The position numbers and the translations under genes were made by a program. The notes beneath the pieces were generated by a model. That model did no database searches. It was not told the origin of the DNA and was given only the letters and a program-made list of their open reading frames with translations. Shown in pieces: positions 7,934 through 17,328 of a stretch of DNA of 64,000 bases. Source of the stretch: Mycolicibacterium chitae (GTDB lineage: Bacteria; Actinomycetota; Actinomycetes; Mycobacteriales; Mycobacteriaceae); the NCBI RefSeq assembly GCF_900637205.1, contig NZ_LR134355.1, forward strand, positions 1,240,001 through 1,304,000. Direction: 5' to 3'. Within the stretch, counting starts at the first letter, position 1. The number at the start of each line of letters is the position of its first letter.

Positions 7934-9835
7934 TCAGGCCTGGGTCATGTCCCAGTAGGCGCCATGGCGCGCCAATAGCTCGGCGTGCGTGCCCTGCTCG
8001 ACGATGCGCCCCCGGTCGACGACGAGGATCAGGTCGGCGTCCCGGATCGTGGACAGCCGGTGGGCGATGATGAAACACGTCCGGTCCCGGCGCAATTCGG
8101 CCATCGCGTGCTGAATCACCAGCTCGGTGCGGGTGTCTACCGAGCTGGTCGCCTCGTCGAGCACCAGCAGCCGCGGCCGGGCCAGGAACGCCCGCGCGAT
8201 GGTGATCAATTGCTTCTCACCGGCGCTGAGCATGCCGTTGTCGTCGCTGACCACGGTGTCGTAGCCGTCGGGCAGGGCATGCACGAAGCGGTCGACGAAC
8301 GCCGCCCGGCCCGCCTCGAGGATCTCCTCGCGACTCGCGCGGGGGCGCCCGTAGGCGATGTTGTCCGCGATGGTGCCGCCGAACAGCCAGGTGTCCTGCA
8401 GCACCATCGCGATGCCCGACCGCAGCGAGGCGGCGCTGACGGTCGCGATGTCGACACCGTCGATGAGGATCCGGCCCGCATCCACGTCGTAGAACCGCAG
8501 CAGCAGGTTCACCAGGGTGGTCTTGCCGGCGCCGGTGGGGCCGACGATGGCCACGGTGGCGCCCGGTTCGGCGGTCAGCGACAGGTCTGCGATCACGGTC
8601 CGGTCGTCGTGATAGCCGAAGCTGACGTGCTCGAACTCCACCCGCGGCGGCGAATCCGTGTGCGGCAGCGTGCCGTCGGGATCCGGCGCCAGCTCCGGCT
8701 CGTCGAGGAAGTCGAAGACCCGCTCGGCGCTGGCGATGCCGGACTGCAGCGTGTTGTACATGCCGGCGACCTGGGTCAGCGGCTGGTTGAACTGGCGGAC
8801 GTACTGGATGAACGCCTGGATGCTGCCCAGCGTGATCTGGCCGGTGGCCACCTTGATGCCGCCGAGCACCGCCACGGCCACGTAGCTGAGGTTGCCGACG
8901 AACATGGTGGCCGGCGAGATCAACCCGGAGAAGAACTGCGCGCCGAAGCCGGCGTGGAAGACATCGCTGTTGCGTTCGGCGAACATGGTGCGCACCGCGT
9001 CGCGGTGCCCGTAGGTCTTGACGACGGTGAAACCGCTGTAGGTCTCCTCGATGAGCGCGTTGAGCCGCCCCGTGTTGTGCCACTGGGCGGCGAACATCCG
9101 TTGCGAGCGACGGGTGATCAGCCGCGTCACCCACAGCGACAGCGGCACCGTCAGCACCGTGATCAGCGTCAGCAGCGGCGAGATGGTCAGCATCATCACC
9201 AGCACGGCGAAGATGGTCAGGACCGCGGACAGCAACTGGCTGATCGAGATGGCCAGCGAGGTTTGGACGTTGTCGATGTCGTTGGTGACCCGCGACAACA
9301 CCTCCCCGCGTTGCCGAGTGTCGAAGTGCGACAGCGGAAGCCGATGCACCTTGCGTTCGACGTCGGCGCGCAGGTCCACCATGGTGCGCTGCACGGCGAC
9401 GTTGAGCAGCCGGGCCTGCACCCACACCGCCAGCGCCGCCACCAGGTACAGCGCCAGCGCCAGCAGCAGCGTCCGCCCGACCGCGCCGAAGTCCACGCCC
9501 TGTCCCGGAACGATATTCATCCCGGAGAGCATGTCGGCGAAGGTGTTGTCGCCGCGGGCCCGCGCCGCCTCGACGGCCTGCTCCTTGCTCATGCCCGACG
9601 GCAACTCGCGGCCGATCACACCGTTGAACAGCAGATCGGTGGCGTGCCCGAGGATCCGCGGTCCGATGACGCCGAGCGCGATGCCGACGATCGACAGCGC
9701 GATCACCGTGAGGGTCAGGGCGCGGTGCGGCGTCAGGCGTTTGACCAGACGCACGGCCGCACCCCGGAAGTCGCGGGAACGCTGCGGCGGCCCCTGGGCC
9801 ATGGCGCGCATCCCGCCGCGCAGCGGCCCGCTCAT
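7934..9835 (-). CDS. ABC exporter half-transporter, second subunit (Rv1272c-like)
   Basis: A 633-residue type IV ABC exporter subunit: N-terminal membrane domain with about six spans (starting near residue 40, [18 protein letters not shown]), then a nucleotide-binding domain with Walker [10 protein letters not shown], signature LSAGEKQL, Walker [13 protein letters not shown] and the H-loop AHRL. The signature deviates from LSGGQ (LSAGE), while the partner has FSGGQ, so one of the two ATP sites may be less active, as in other heterodimeric exporters. Its start overlaps the partner's stop (ATGA), indicating translational coupling. Corresponds to Rv1272c; cargo is unproven, lipids or drugs being usual for the family. 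Confidence 0.9.
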   Translation of the reverse strand: MSGPLRGGMRAMAQGPPQRSRDFRGAAVRLVKRLTPHRALTLTVIALSIVGIALGVIGPRILGHATDLLFNGVIGRELPSGMSKEQAVEAARARGDNTFADMLSGMNIVPGQGVDFGAVGRTLLLALALYLVAALAVWVQARLLNVAVQRTMVDLRADVERKVHRLPLSHFDTRQRGEVLSRVTNDIDNVQTSLAISISQLLSAVLTIFAVLVMMLTISPLLTLITVLTVPLSLWVTRLITRRSQRMFAAQWHNTGRLNALIEETYSGFTVVKTYGHRDAVRTMFAERNSDVFHAGFGAQFFSGLISPATMFVGNLSYVAVAVLGGIKVATGQITLGSIQAFIQYVRQFNQPLTQVAGMYNTLQSGIASAERVFDFLDEPELAPDPDGTLPHTDSPPRVEFEHVSFGYHDDRTVIADLSLTAEPGATVAIVGPTGAGKTTLVNLLLRFYDVDAGRILIDGVDIATVSAASLRSGIAMVLQDTWLFGGTIADNIAYGRPRASREEILEAGRAAFVDRFVHALPDGYDTVVSDDNGMLSAGEKQLITIARAFLARPRLLVLDEATSSVDTRTELVIQHAMAELRRDRTCFIIAHRLSTIRDADLILVVDRGRIVEQGTHAELLARHGAYWDMTQA

Positions 9836-11577
9836 CGGCCCTCCCCGGTCCCGGCGTGCACCGATTGCGAGTCGGCGATCGCGGTGTAGGTGGGACATTC
9901 GGCGAGCAGACGCTCGTGGGTGCCGATCCCGACCACCCGGCCGTCGTCGAGCACCACCACCTGATCGGCGGCCACGACGGTGGAAATCCGCTGCGCCACA
10001 ACGACGACGGTGGACTCCGGGGAGAACTCCCGTAGGTTGGCGCGCACCTTGGCGTCGGTGTGCACGTCGAGCGCGGAGAACGCGTCGTCGAACAGGTAGA
10101 TGGCGGGGCGGCGGATGACGGCCCGGGCGATCGCCATCCGCTGCCGCTGCCCGCCGGAGAAGTTGATGCCGCCCTGGGCCACCCGCATCTGCAGGCCGTC
10201 CTTGTGCGCGGCGATGAAGCCGTCGGCGCAGGCCACCCGCAGCGCCTCCCACATGTCGTCCTCGGAGGCGTCGGAGCGGCCGTACCGCAGGTTGGCGGCC
10301 ACCGTGCCAGAGAACAGGTAGCCGCGTTGCGGCACCACCCCGAACGACGACCACAGCCGCTCGGTGCGGTAGTCGCGCACGTCGACCTCGTCGAGCAGCA
10401 CCGCGCCGGCGCTGGCGTCGTACATCCGGCACAGCAGCGAGATCAAGGTGGACTTGCCCGACCCGGTGCTGCCGACGATGGCGGTGGTGGTGCCCGGGCG
10501 AGCGGTGAACGAAACGTCGTGCAGCACCGGTTGTTCGGCGCCCGGGTATTGGAACGACACCCGGTCGGCGCGCAGCACCGGGACGCCGGTGGCGGCCGGT
10601 TCGACGGCGTGCGACGGGTCCGAGACGGCCGGGGTGGTGCCGAGCACCTCGCCGATGCGTTCGGCGCACACCGAGGCCCGCGGCAGCGCCGCGAGGAAGA
10701 TCGTGGCCATCAGCACGGCCATCAGGATCTGCATGAAGTAGGACAGGAAGGCGATCAGCGCGCCCACCTGCATCTGGCCGCCGTCGATGCGCAGCCCGCC
10801 GAACCAGATCACCGCGACGCTCGAGATGTTGATGGTCAGCGTCGTCACCGGCAGCATCAGCGCCTGCCAGCGCCCGGCCTCCACCGCGGTGTCCGACAGC
10901 GTCTGGTTGGCGGCGGCAAAGCGATTGTGTTCGAACGGCTCCCGGGCGAAGGCCCGGATCACCCGGATGCCGGCCAGCTGCTCGCGCATCACCCGGTTGA
11001 TGCCGTCGATCAATTCCTGCATCCGGCGGTAGATGGGCAGCAGGTGGCTGATGATCCAGTAGTTCGCCAGGCCCAGCACTGGGATGCTGACGATCAACAG
11101 CCACGCCAGCCCCGGATCCAGGTGGATCGCCATGAACACCCCGCCCACGCACATGATCGGCGCGGTCACCAGCACCGTGAACGTCATCTGCACCAGCATC
11201 TGGATCTGCTGGACGTCGTTGGTGGTCCGGGTGATCAGCGACGGCGCGCCGAAGCGCCCGGTCTCGTGCTCGGAGAACGTGGTGACGTGGTGGAACATCG
11301 CCGCGCGCAGGTCGCGGCCGAAGCTCATGCCCGTGCGGGAACCGAAGTACACCGCGCCGACCGCGCAGCACACCTGCAGCGCGGTGACGGCCAGCATGAC
11401 GGCACCGAGCCGGACGATGGTGTCGGTGTCGCCGACGGCCACCCCGTCGTCGATGATGGCGGCGTTGACGGTTGGCAGATACAGCGACGCCAGCGTGCTG
11501 ATCACCTGCAACGTCATCACGGCGGCGACCAGCGGCCGGTACGGCCGGACATACTGTCGCAGCAGCGCCCGGAGCAT
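9832..11577 (-). CDS. ABC exporter half-transporter, first subunit (Rv1273c-like)
   Basis: A 581-residue ABC exporter subunit with an N-terminal six-span membrane domain and a C-terminal ATPase: Walker [10 protein letters not shown], signature [14 protein letters not shown], and [12 protein letters not shown] in place of the usual Walker B LLDEATSALD. The residue after the Walker B aspartate is Asp rather than the catalytic Glu, a typical degenerate-site feature of heterodimeric exporters. It therefore likely pairs with the downstream subunit. Start ATG 11577 begins the conserved [14 protein letters not shown] region; upstream in-frame sequence overlaps the divergent lprB control region. Confidence 0.9.
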   Translation of the reverse strand: MLRALLRQYVRPYRPLVAAVMTLQVISTLASLYLPTVNAAIIDDGVAVGDTDTIVRLGAVMLAVTALQVCCAVGAVYFGSRTGMSFGRDLRAAMFHHVTTFSEHETGRFGAPSLITRTTNDVQQIQMLVQMTFTVLVTAPIMCVGGVFMAIHLDPGLAWLLIVSIPVLGLANYWIISHLLPIYRRMQELIDGINRVMREQLAGIRVIRAFAREPFEHNRFAAANQTLSDTAVEAGRWQALMLPVTTLTINISSVAVIWFGGLRIDGGQMQVGALIAFLSYFMQILMAVLMATIFLAALPRASVCAERIGEVLGTTPAVSDPSHAVEPAATGVPVLRADRVSFQYPGAEQPVLHDVSFTARPGTTTAIVGSTGSGKSTLISLLCRMYDASAGAVLLDEVDVRDYRTERLWSSFGVVPQRGYLFSGTVAANLRYGRSDASEDDMWEALRVACADGFIAAHKDGLQMRVAQGGINFSGGQRQRMAIARAVIRRPAIYLFDDAFSALDVHTDAKVRANLREFSPESTVVVVAQRISTVVAADQVVVLDDGRVVGIGTHERLLAECPTYTAIADSQSVHAGTGEGR

Positions 11578-11715
11578 CCCGTAACTGTTGCACACCGCCG
11601 GCGCCGGCTCGGTGTGGTGGCCGCCTCCGGGCCCCGTCCGGCCCGACCACGCCGAACGACGCGTCAAAACGCCAGGTCAGTGGGCGTGTCGATGGTTCAC
11701 CGACGGCCCTGCCGC

Positions 11716-11721
11716 TACAGT
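11716..11721 (+). promoter_or_regulatory. -10 box of lprB (leaderless)
   Basis: TACAGT ends seven nucleotides before the GTG at 11729, indicating a leaderless lprB-lprC transcript and fixing the start. Confidence 0.5.
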
Positions 11722-11728
11722 GCATGGG

Positions 11729-12280
11729 GTGAGTGGGAGAACGTGGGCGGCGGTCGCCCTGGCGACGGGGATGGCACTGCTGGCCGGATGCTCGAGCGAG
11801 GACCCCAGCGATCCGCAGGCCGGGGGCGACGCGCCGCCGGCCAGCGTCGACGCGCAGCACGGTCCGGTGTTCCCCGAATGCGGCGGCATCAGCGACGAGA
11901 CCGTCAGCCAGCTCACCCAGGTCGCGGGCCTGGTCAACACCGCCACCAACTCAGTCGGGTGCCAGTGGCTGGCCGGCGGCAGCATCGTCGGGCCGCACTT
12001 CTCGTTCACGTCGTTCCGCGGCAGCCCGATCGGGCGCGAACGCAAGACCCAGGAACTGTCCCGCGACAGCGTCGAGGACATCACCATCGAGGGCCACGAC
12101 GGGTTCATCGCGATCGCCCGCGACCTGCTCACCGGCACCGACACGCTGTGCGAGGTGGGCATCCAGTTCGACGACGACTTCATCGAATGGTCGGTGTCCT
12201 ACGCTGCCCAGCCCTTCCCGGATCCGTGCGAGGTGGCCACCGAGCTGACCCGCCAATCGATCGTGAACGCGGAGAAATGA
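11729..12280 (+). CDS. lprB: Lipoprotein LprB
   Basis: A 183-residue exported lipoprotein of the DUF3558 group. The signal peptide is short ([21 protein letters not shown]) with the lipobox cysteine at 21, after which a Ser/Asp/Pro-rich linker leads into the domain with paired cysteines ([25 protein letters not shown]). It corresponds to Rv1274. Function is unknown; DUF3558 lipoproteins are anchored on the outer face of the plasma membrane. Its stop overlaps the lprC start (ATGA), so the two are co-translated and are probably partners. Confidence 0.88.
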   Translation: MSGRTWAAVALATGMALLAGCSSEDPSDPQAGGDAPPASVDAQHGPVFPECGGISDETVSQLTQVAGLVNTATNSVGCQWLAGGSIVGPHFSFTSFRGSPIGRERKTQELSRDSVEDITIEGHDGFIAIARDLLTGTDTLCEVGIQFDDDFIEWSVSYAAQPFPDPCEVATELTRQSIVNAEK

Positions 12281-12843
12281 GCGATTCGATGCGACACCTT
12301 CCTGACTTCGGCGCGCGTCGACGCCGCATCGGCGCCGGCGTGGCCGCCGCGGCGGCGCTGGCGATCCTGACCGGCTGCTCGTCGACGGTGGACGGGACCG
12401 CGGTCAAGGCCGGCGCGGGTCCGCGCAACAACGAGTCCGCGGAGACCTACCCGAACCTGCTCAAGGAATGCGACGTGTTGACCAGCGACGTGCTGGCCGA
12501 GACCGTGGGCGCCGAGCCCGACGCCATCCAGAGCACCTTCGTCGGGGCCGTCTGCCGCTGGCAGGCCAACAGCCAGACCGGCCTGGTGGACATCACCCGG
12601 TTCTGGTTCGAGACCGGCAGCCTGGACAACGAGCGCCGGGTCGCCGAGGAGATGAACTATCAGATCGAGGACCGGCGGGTGGCCGGTGTCGCCTCGATCG
12701 TCATGCAGAGCGAGAACGGCTGCGGCGTGGCCAGCGACGCGGCCGGCGTGGTCGGCTGGTGGGTCAACCCGCAGGCCCCCGGGGTCGACGCGTGCGGGCA
12801 GGCCATCAAGCTGATGGAGCTCACGCTCGCGACCAGCTCGTAG
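12277..12843 (+). CDS. lprC: Lipoprotein LprC
   Basis: A 188-residue DUF3558 lipoprotein, paralogous in layout to LprB (conserved KECDVL, VCRWQA, NGCGV, DACGQAI cysteine spacing). The N-terminal segment has an arginine cluster (RRRRIG) and a hydrophobic stretch ending in lipobox ILTGC, cysteine 34. The long n-region suggests that the second ATG at 12289 is an alternative start. Corresponds to Rv1275. Ends 5 bp before the convergent phosphatase gene. Confidence 0.88.
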   Translation: MSDSMRHLPDFGARRRRIGAGVAAAAALAILTGCSSTVDGTAVKAGAGPRNNESAETYPNLLKECDVLTSDVLAETVGAEPDAIQSTFVGAVCRWQANSQTGLVDITRFWFETGSLDNERRVAEEMNYQIEDRRVAGVASIVMQSENGCGVASDAAGVVGWWVNPQAPGVDACGQAIKLMELTLATSS

Positions 12844-12848
12844 GAGCT

Positions 12849-13376
12849 TCAGCGCGGGATGTGGAAGGCGGTCAGCGCGGCGCTGCCCAGCTCCACCGAC
12901 GACCACGGCCCGTCGATGCGCAGCACCGCCATCGCCGAGGTCGGATACTTCGTCGAGATGTGCTCGGCGGCAGTGGCGTTGGTTCCCGGCGCGCCGGCCA
13001 GTCCCAGGGCCAGCGCCGACATCGTCGGTTCGTGCCCGATCACCAGTAGGGTCCGCACGTCGAAGTCGAAGATCTGCTCGACGGCGTTGATCTGCTCGAT
13101 CACCGCTCCCGGCATGGCGCCGTAGATGCGGTCGGTGACGTGGACGGGCACCTCGAGGCCGGTCCGCTGCAGGGTCTGGCGGGTTCGGGTGGCCGACGAG
13201 CACAGCACCGCCTGCACCGGCGGGTCCACCGGCGCTCCGTTGCGCAGCCAGTCCCCGGCCAGGCCGGCCTCGCGTTCACCGCGCGGTGCCAGCGGCCGGT
13301 CGTGGTCGGCGACCCCGTCGGGATAGGCGGACTTGGCGTGGCGCAGTAGCACCAGAGTTCGTCGTTGCTCGCTCAC
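12849..13376 (-). CDS. SixA-like histidine phosphatase
   Basis: A 175-residue histidine phosphatase (phosphoglycerate-mutase-like fold). The RHG-type motif reads LVLLRHAKSAYPDG, with HAK instead of HGE as in SixA, and LVIGHEPTMSAL carries the second catalytic histidine. SixA proteins remove phosphate from phosphohistidine; the substrate here is unproven. Corresponds to Rv1276c. The GTG at 13376 has a TANNNT box seven bases upstream, which decides the start. Confidence 0.85.
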   Translation of the reverse strand: MSEQRRTLVLLRHAKSAYPDGVADHDRPLAPRGEREAGLAGDWLRNGAPVDPPVQAVLCSSATRTRQTLQRTGLEVPVHVTDRIYGAMPGAVIEQINAVEQIFDFDVRTLLVIGHEPTMSALALGLAGAPGTNATAAEHISTKYPTSAMAVLRIDGPWSSVELGSAALTAFHIPR

Positions 13377-13383
13377 ACCGGCC

Positions 13384-13389
13384 ACGTTA
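13384..13389 (-). promoter_or_regulatory. -10 box of the SixA-like gene (leaderless)
   Basis: On the minus strand TAACGT ends seven nucleotides before the GTG at 13376. Confidence 0.45.
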
Positions 13390-13476
13390 GGCCAACTTGT
13401 CGGGGTGCGGTCATACACTCGCCACGACCGGGCTCGAACAGCCGTCGAGGACGAGAACAGAAGGGTGGGGGAGGCC

Positions 13477-14646
13477 GTGCGATTCGTGCACACCGCCGAC
13501 TGGCAGCTGGGGATGACCCGGCACTTCCTGGAAGGTGAGGCGCAGCCCCGCTATTCGGCGGCCCGGCGGGAGGCGGCGGCCGGACTGCGGACGCTGGCCG
13601 ACGAGCACGGCGCGGAGTTCGTCGTCGTCGCCGGCGACGTGTTCGAGCACAACCACCTCGAACCGGAGGTGATCGGCAAGTCGCTGGAGGCGATGCGGGC
13701 CATCGGCATCCCGGTGTACCTGCTGCCCGGCAACCACGACCCGCTGGACGCCTCCTCGGTGTACACCAGCGCGCTGTTCACCGACCAGTGCCCGGACAAC
13801 GTCATCGTGTTGGACCGCGCCGGGCCGCACCGGGTGCGCGACGGCTTGGAGATCGTCGCGGCGCCTTGGCGGTCCAAGCACCCCACCACCGATCTGGTCG
13901 CCGAGGTGCTGGCCGATCTGCCCGCCGACGGGACCACCCGGATCCTGGTCGCCCACGGCGGCGTCGACGTGCTGGACCCGGACCCCACCCGGGTGTCGCT
14001 TATCCGGCTGGACGGGGTGCAGGATGCCCTCGAACGCGGCGCGATCCATTATGTGGCGCTGGGGGACAAGCACTCTCGCACCCGCGTGGATGACTCGGGC
14101 CGGGTCTGGTACTCGGGTTCGCCGGAGGTCACCAACTACGACGACATCGAACCCGACCCCGGCCATGTGCTGGTCGTCGACATCGACGAGGCCGATCCGG
14201 TGCGCCCGGTGACCGTCGACGCCCGCCGGGTCGGGCGGTGGCGCTTCGTGACGCTGCGGTTCGACATCAACGACCGCCGCGACATCGCCGACCTCGACAC
14301 GAACCTGGACCAGCTGTCGGACAAGGAACGCACGGTGGTGCGGCTGGTGTTGACCGGCACGCTGAGCGTCACCGACCGGGCCGAACTGGACCTGCGCCTG
14401 GACCGCCACGCCAATCTGTTCGCCTGGCTCGGCCTGTGGGAGCGGCACTGCGATATCGCGGTGGTGCCCGCCGACGCCGAGTTCTCCGACATCGGCATCG
14501 GCGGTTTCGCGGCCACCGCGGTCGCCGAGCTGATGGACACCGCCCGCGGCAGCGACCCCGTCGAGGCCGAGGATGCGCAGGGCGCCCTGGCGTTGCTGCT
14601 GCGACTGTCCGGCTCGCTGGCGACGCCGAAAAGCGGTGCGGCATGA
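13477..14646 (+). CDS. SbcD-like metallophosphoesterase (exonuclease subunit)
   Basis: A 389-residue calcineurin-like phosphoesterase with the Mre11/SbcD metal motifs: HTADWQLG (D-x-H class motif I with Asp/Gln), VVAGDVFEHN, LPGNHDPLD, and VAHGG, then a GDKHSRTRVD segment. Mre11-type proteins are Mn-dependent nucleases acting with an SbcC/Rad50 ATPase in double-strand-break end processing. The next gene encodes an ATPase with a Rad50-like organisation and overlaps by ATGA, so they should form a complex. Corresponds to Rv1277. GTG 13477 is preceded by GGGGGAGG. Confidence 0.85.
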   Translation: MRFVHTADWQLGMTRHFLEGEAQPRYSAARREAAAGLRTLADEHGAEFVVVAGDVFEHNHLEPEVIGKSLEAMRAIGIPVYLLPGNHDPLDASSVYTSALFTDQCPDNVIVLDRAGPHRVRDGLEIVAAPWRSKHPTTDLVAEVLADLPADGTTRILVAHGGVDVLDPDPTRVSLIRLDGVQDALERGAIHYVALGDKHSRTRVDDSGRVWYSGSPEVTNYDDIEPDPGHVLVVDIDEADPVRPVTVDARRVGRWRFVTLRFDINDRRDIADLDTNLDQLSDKERTVVRLVLTGTLSVTDRAELDLRLDRHANLFAWLGLWERHCDIAVVPADAEFSDIGIGGFAATAVAELMDTARGSDPVEAEDAQGALALLLRLSGSLATPKSGAA

Positions 14647-17264
14647 GGCTGCATCGGCTGGTCCTGACCAACTACCGCGGCATCGCGCACCGCGAGATCG
14701 AGTTCGCCGAGCAGGGTGTCACCGTGGTGTGCGGGGCCAACGAGATCGGCAAGTCCTCGATGATCGAGGCGCTCGACCTGCTGCTGGAATCCAAGGACCG
14801 CTCCACCAAGAAGGACGTCAAGCAGGTCAAGCCCACGCACGCCGACGTCGGCGCCGAGGTCACCGCCGAGATCAGCACGGGCCCCTACCGTTTCGTGTAC
14901 CGCAAGCGGTTCCACAAGAAGTGTGAGACCGAGCTGAGCATCCTGGCGCCGGCGCGCGAACAGCTCACCGGCGACGAGGCCCATCAGCGGGTCCGCGGCA
15001 TGCTCGACGAGACCGTCGACACCGGCCTGTGGCAGGCCCAACGCGTCCTGCAGGCCGCGTCGACCTCGGCGGTGGACCTGTCGGGCTGCGACGCGCTGTC
15101 CCGGGCGTTGGACGTGGCCGCCGGTGACGCCGCCGACGGCCTGTCGGCCGGGCTGTCCGGGACCGAGCCGATGCTGATCGAGAAGATCGACGCCGAGTAC
15201 GCCCGCTATTTCACCGCGACCGGGCGGGCCACCGGTGAATGGGCGGCGGCCATCGCGGCCACCAAGGCCGCCGAGGAGGAGGTGGCCCGGCGCGCCGCCG
15301 AGGTCGCCGAGGTCGAGGAGCGGGTCCGCGCGCACGCCACGATGTCCGAGGACCTCGCAGCCCTGAGCGGGCAGCAAGCGGGCGTGGCGGCGCGGCTGCG
15401 GGAGGCGCAGACCGCGGCCGAGGCGGTGGCGGCGCTGACCGCCGAGGTGCGCGCCGCCGACTCGGAGGCGGCCACCAAAACGGCGGCCCAGGCTGCGGCG
15501 ACCGCCGCGCTCGAGGAGCGTGAGCGGGTGCGCGCCGACGTGCAATCCCGCCAGGAGGCACTGGCGGCCGCCGAGATCGCCGCGGCGCAGGCCGACGAGT
15601 CCCAGGCCACCGGCGCCGAAGTGGTGGAGGCGGCCGAGGCCGCCGCGGCCGCGGCCGAGCAGGATCTGCAGGCCGCCGATCAGCGGGTGCGGCTGGCCCG
15701 GCAGGTGGTCGACCGGCTCGCCGAGCACGCCGAGGCGCAGCGGCTCAGCGACCTGGTCGGCCGCTTCGATGCCGCGCACGCCGAACACGCGGCCGTCGTC
15801 GCGGAGCTGAACCGGATCACCCTGACCGACACGATGTTCCGTGACATCGAGACCGCCGCGGCCGCCGTGGACCGCGCGCAGGCCCAGGCCGAGCTGACCG
15901 CGGCCGCCATCGAGTTCACCGCCGAGGCCGACGTCGAACTGTCGCTGGGAGAGCGTCGGATCACGCTGAGCGCCGGCGAGACCTGGGCACTCAGCGCGGC
16001 CGACGCCGCGACGGTGACGCTGCCCGGTGTCCTGCGCATCGACGTCAAACCCGCCGCCACGGCCGTCGACACCCACGCGAAACTGGCTGCGGCACAGGAG
16101 CATCTGGCCCGACTGTTGACCGAGGCGGCCGTCACCGACCTGGCCGAGGCCCAGCGGGTGCGGCAGCAGCGGACCGAACTGGCCGGGCGGCGCGCCGAAC
16201 TCGACGCCACGCTGGCGGCGATCACGGGCGCCGAGGACATCGCCGAGCTGCGCGATCGACTCGCGGCGCTGCGCGCCGACCCGGCCCCCGAGGTCGATGC
16301 CGAGGCCGCACGCGCCGAGCTGACCGCCGCCGAGCAGGTTCTGGAGCAGGCCACCACGCACGCCGAGACCCAGCGCCGGGTGGTCGCCGCGGCCGTCAAG
16401 CAGCTGTCCGAGCGCACCACCCTGGCGACCGTCTCCCGCGAGCGCGTGACCGCGGCCGCCGCCGAGCTGACCGCCGACACCGAGCGGTTGGCCGCGCTGC
16501 GCGCCGCGCAGTCCGACGAGGACGCCGCGGCGGCCGCCCGGGCCGCGGTCGAGGCGGCCGGCGTGGCCCAGCAGCGCGTCGCCGAACTGTCCGCGCGGCT
16601 GGCCGAGACCGGCCCGGAGGCGGTGAACGCCGAACTGACCGAGGCCCGCGCCGCCGCCGAGGATGTGCAGCGCCGCCACGGCGAGACCGCCCGCGCGCTG
16701 CGCGACATCGAGGTCGAACTCGCGGTGTTCGGGACCGAGGGCCGCACCGGGAAGCTGGATGCCGCCCAGATCCGCCGGGAACACGCGGTGGCGGCCTACG
16801 CCCGGGTGCAGCGCCGCGCCCGCGCGGTGGAGTTGCTGCGCTCGGTGATGAACCGGCACCGCGACAACACCCGGCTGCGCTACGTCCAGCCCTTCCGCAC
16901 CGAGGTGGAACGGTTGGGCCGCACCGTATTCGGCGAGACCTTCGAGGTGGAGGTCGACAGCGACCTGTGCATCCGCAACCGCACCCTCGACGGCCGCACG
17001 GTGCCGTTCGAATCGCTGTCCGGCGGGGCCAAGGAGCAGTTGGGCATCGTCGCGCGGCTGGCGGTCGCGGCCCTGGTCGCCCACGAGGACACCGTGCCCG
17101 TGGTCATCGACGATGCGCTGGGCTTCTCCGATCCGGAGCGGCTGGCCCGGATGGGGGCGGTGTTCGATCAGGTCGGCGCCAACGGTCAGGTGATCGTGCT
17201 GACCTGCTCGCCCGAGCGGTACAACGCTGTCAGCGGCGCGCACCGGGTGCTGCTCAGCGCCTGA
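14643..17264 (+). CDS. SbcC/Rad50-like SMC-type ATPase
   Basis: An 873-residue SMC-like protein. The N-terminal ATPase half has Walker A GANEIGKSS (about residues 31-39) and the LTNYRGI start typical of Rad50/RecF. A very Ala/Glu-rich coiled coil spans roughly residues 190-750. The C-terminal half has the ABC signature ESLSGGAKEQLGI and Walker B PVVIDDALGFSD. No CxxC zinc hook is evident in the coiled coil, unlike classical Rad50, so dimer contact is probably different. Corresponds to Rv1278. Translationally coupled to the nuclease gene before it. Confidence 0.85.
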   Translation: MRLHRLVLTNYRGIAHREIEFAEQGVTVVCGANEIGKSSMIEALDLLLESKDRSTKKDVKQVKPTHADVGAEVTAEISTGPYRFVYRKRFHKKCETELSILAPAREQLTGDEAHQRVRGMLDETVDTGLWQAQRVLQAASTSAVDLSGCDALSRALDVAAGDAADGLSAGLSGTEPMLIEKIDAEYARYFTATGRATGEWAAAIAATKAAEEEVARRAAEVAEVEERVRAHATMSEDLAALSGQQAGVAARLREAQTAAEAVAALTAEVRAADSEAATKTAAQAAATAALEERERVRADVQSRQEALAAAEIAAAQADESQATGAEVVEAAEAAAAAAEQDLQAADQRVRLARQVVDRLAEHAEAQRLSDLVGRFDAAHAEHAAVVAELNRITLTDTMFRDIETAAAAVDRAQAQAELTAAAIEFTAEADVELSLGERRITLSAGETWALSAADAATVTLPGVLRIDVKPAATAVDTHAKLAAAQEHLARLLTEAAVTDLAEAQRVRQQRTELAGRRAELDATLAAITGAEDIAELRDRLAALRADPAPEVDAEAARAELTAAEQVLEQATTHAETQRRVVAAAVKQLSERTTLATVSRERVTAAAAELTADTERLAALRAAQSDEDAAAAARAAVEAAGVAQQRVAELSARLAETGPEAVNAELTEARAAAEDVQRRHGETARALRDIEVELAVFGTEGRTGKLDAAQIRREHAVAAYARVQRRARAVELLRSVMNRHRDNTRLRYVQPFRTEVERLGRTVFGETFEVEVDSDLCIRNRTLDGRTVPFESLSGGAKEQLGIVARLAVAALVAHEDTVPVVIDDALGFSDPERLARMGAVFDQVGANGQVIVLTCSPERYNAVSGAHRVLLSA

Positions 17265-17276
17265 GGCTCTCTGCGA

Positions 17277-17321
17277 TTTCGGTGCGTTGGGTGGCGGCCA
17301 CCGCAACCGAACGCACCGAAA
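17277..17321. terminator. Nested inverted repeat between convergent genes
   Basis: Perfect 12-bp outer arms TTTCGGTGCGTT (17277-17288) and AACGCACCGAAA (17310-17321), with an inner GGTGG/CCACC stem (17290-17302). It lies between the 3' ends of the SbcC-like and flavoprotein genes and is a probable bidirectional terminator. Confidence 0.6.
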
Positions 17322-17328
17322 CCACCCC

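Noticed and set aside
7934..11860. Single 1308-codon reading of both ABC exporter genes
   Set aside because: The upstream part is an out-of-frame reading of the first subunit; two separate genes overlapping by ATGA explain the sequence.
14136..17306. Very long open frame on the minus strand (over 1000 codons) opposite the SbcC-like gene
   Set aside because: It mirrors the Ala/Glu-rich coiled coil in GC-rich DNA; no family match, and the plus-strand protein has clear ATPase motifs.
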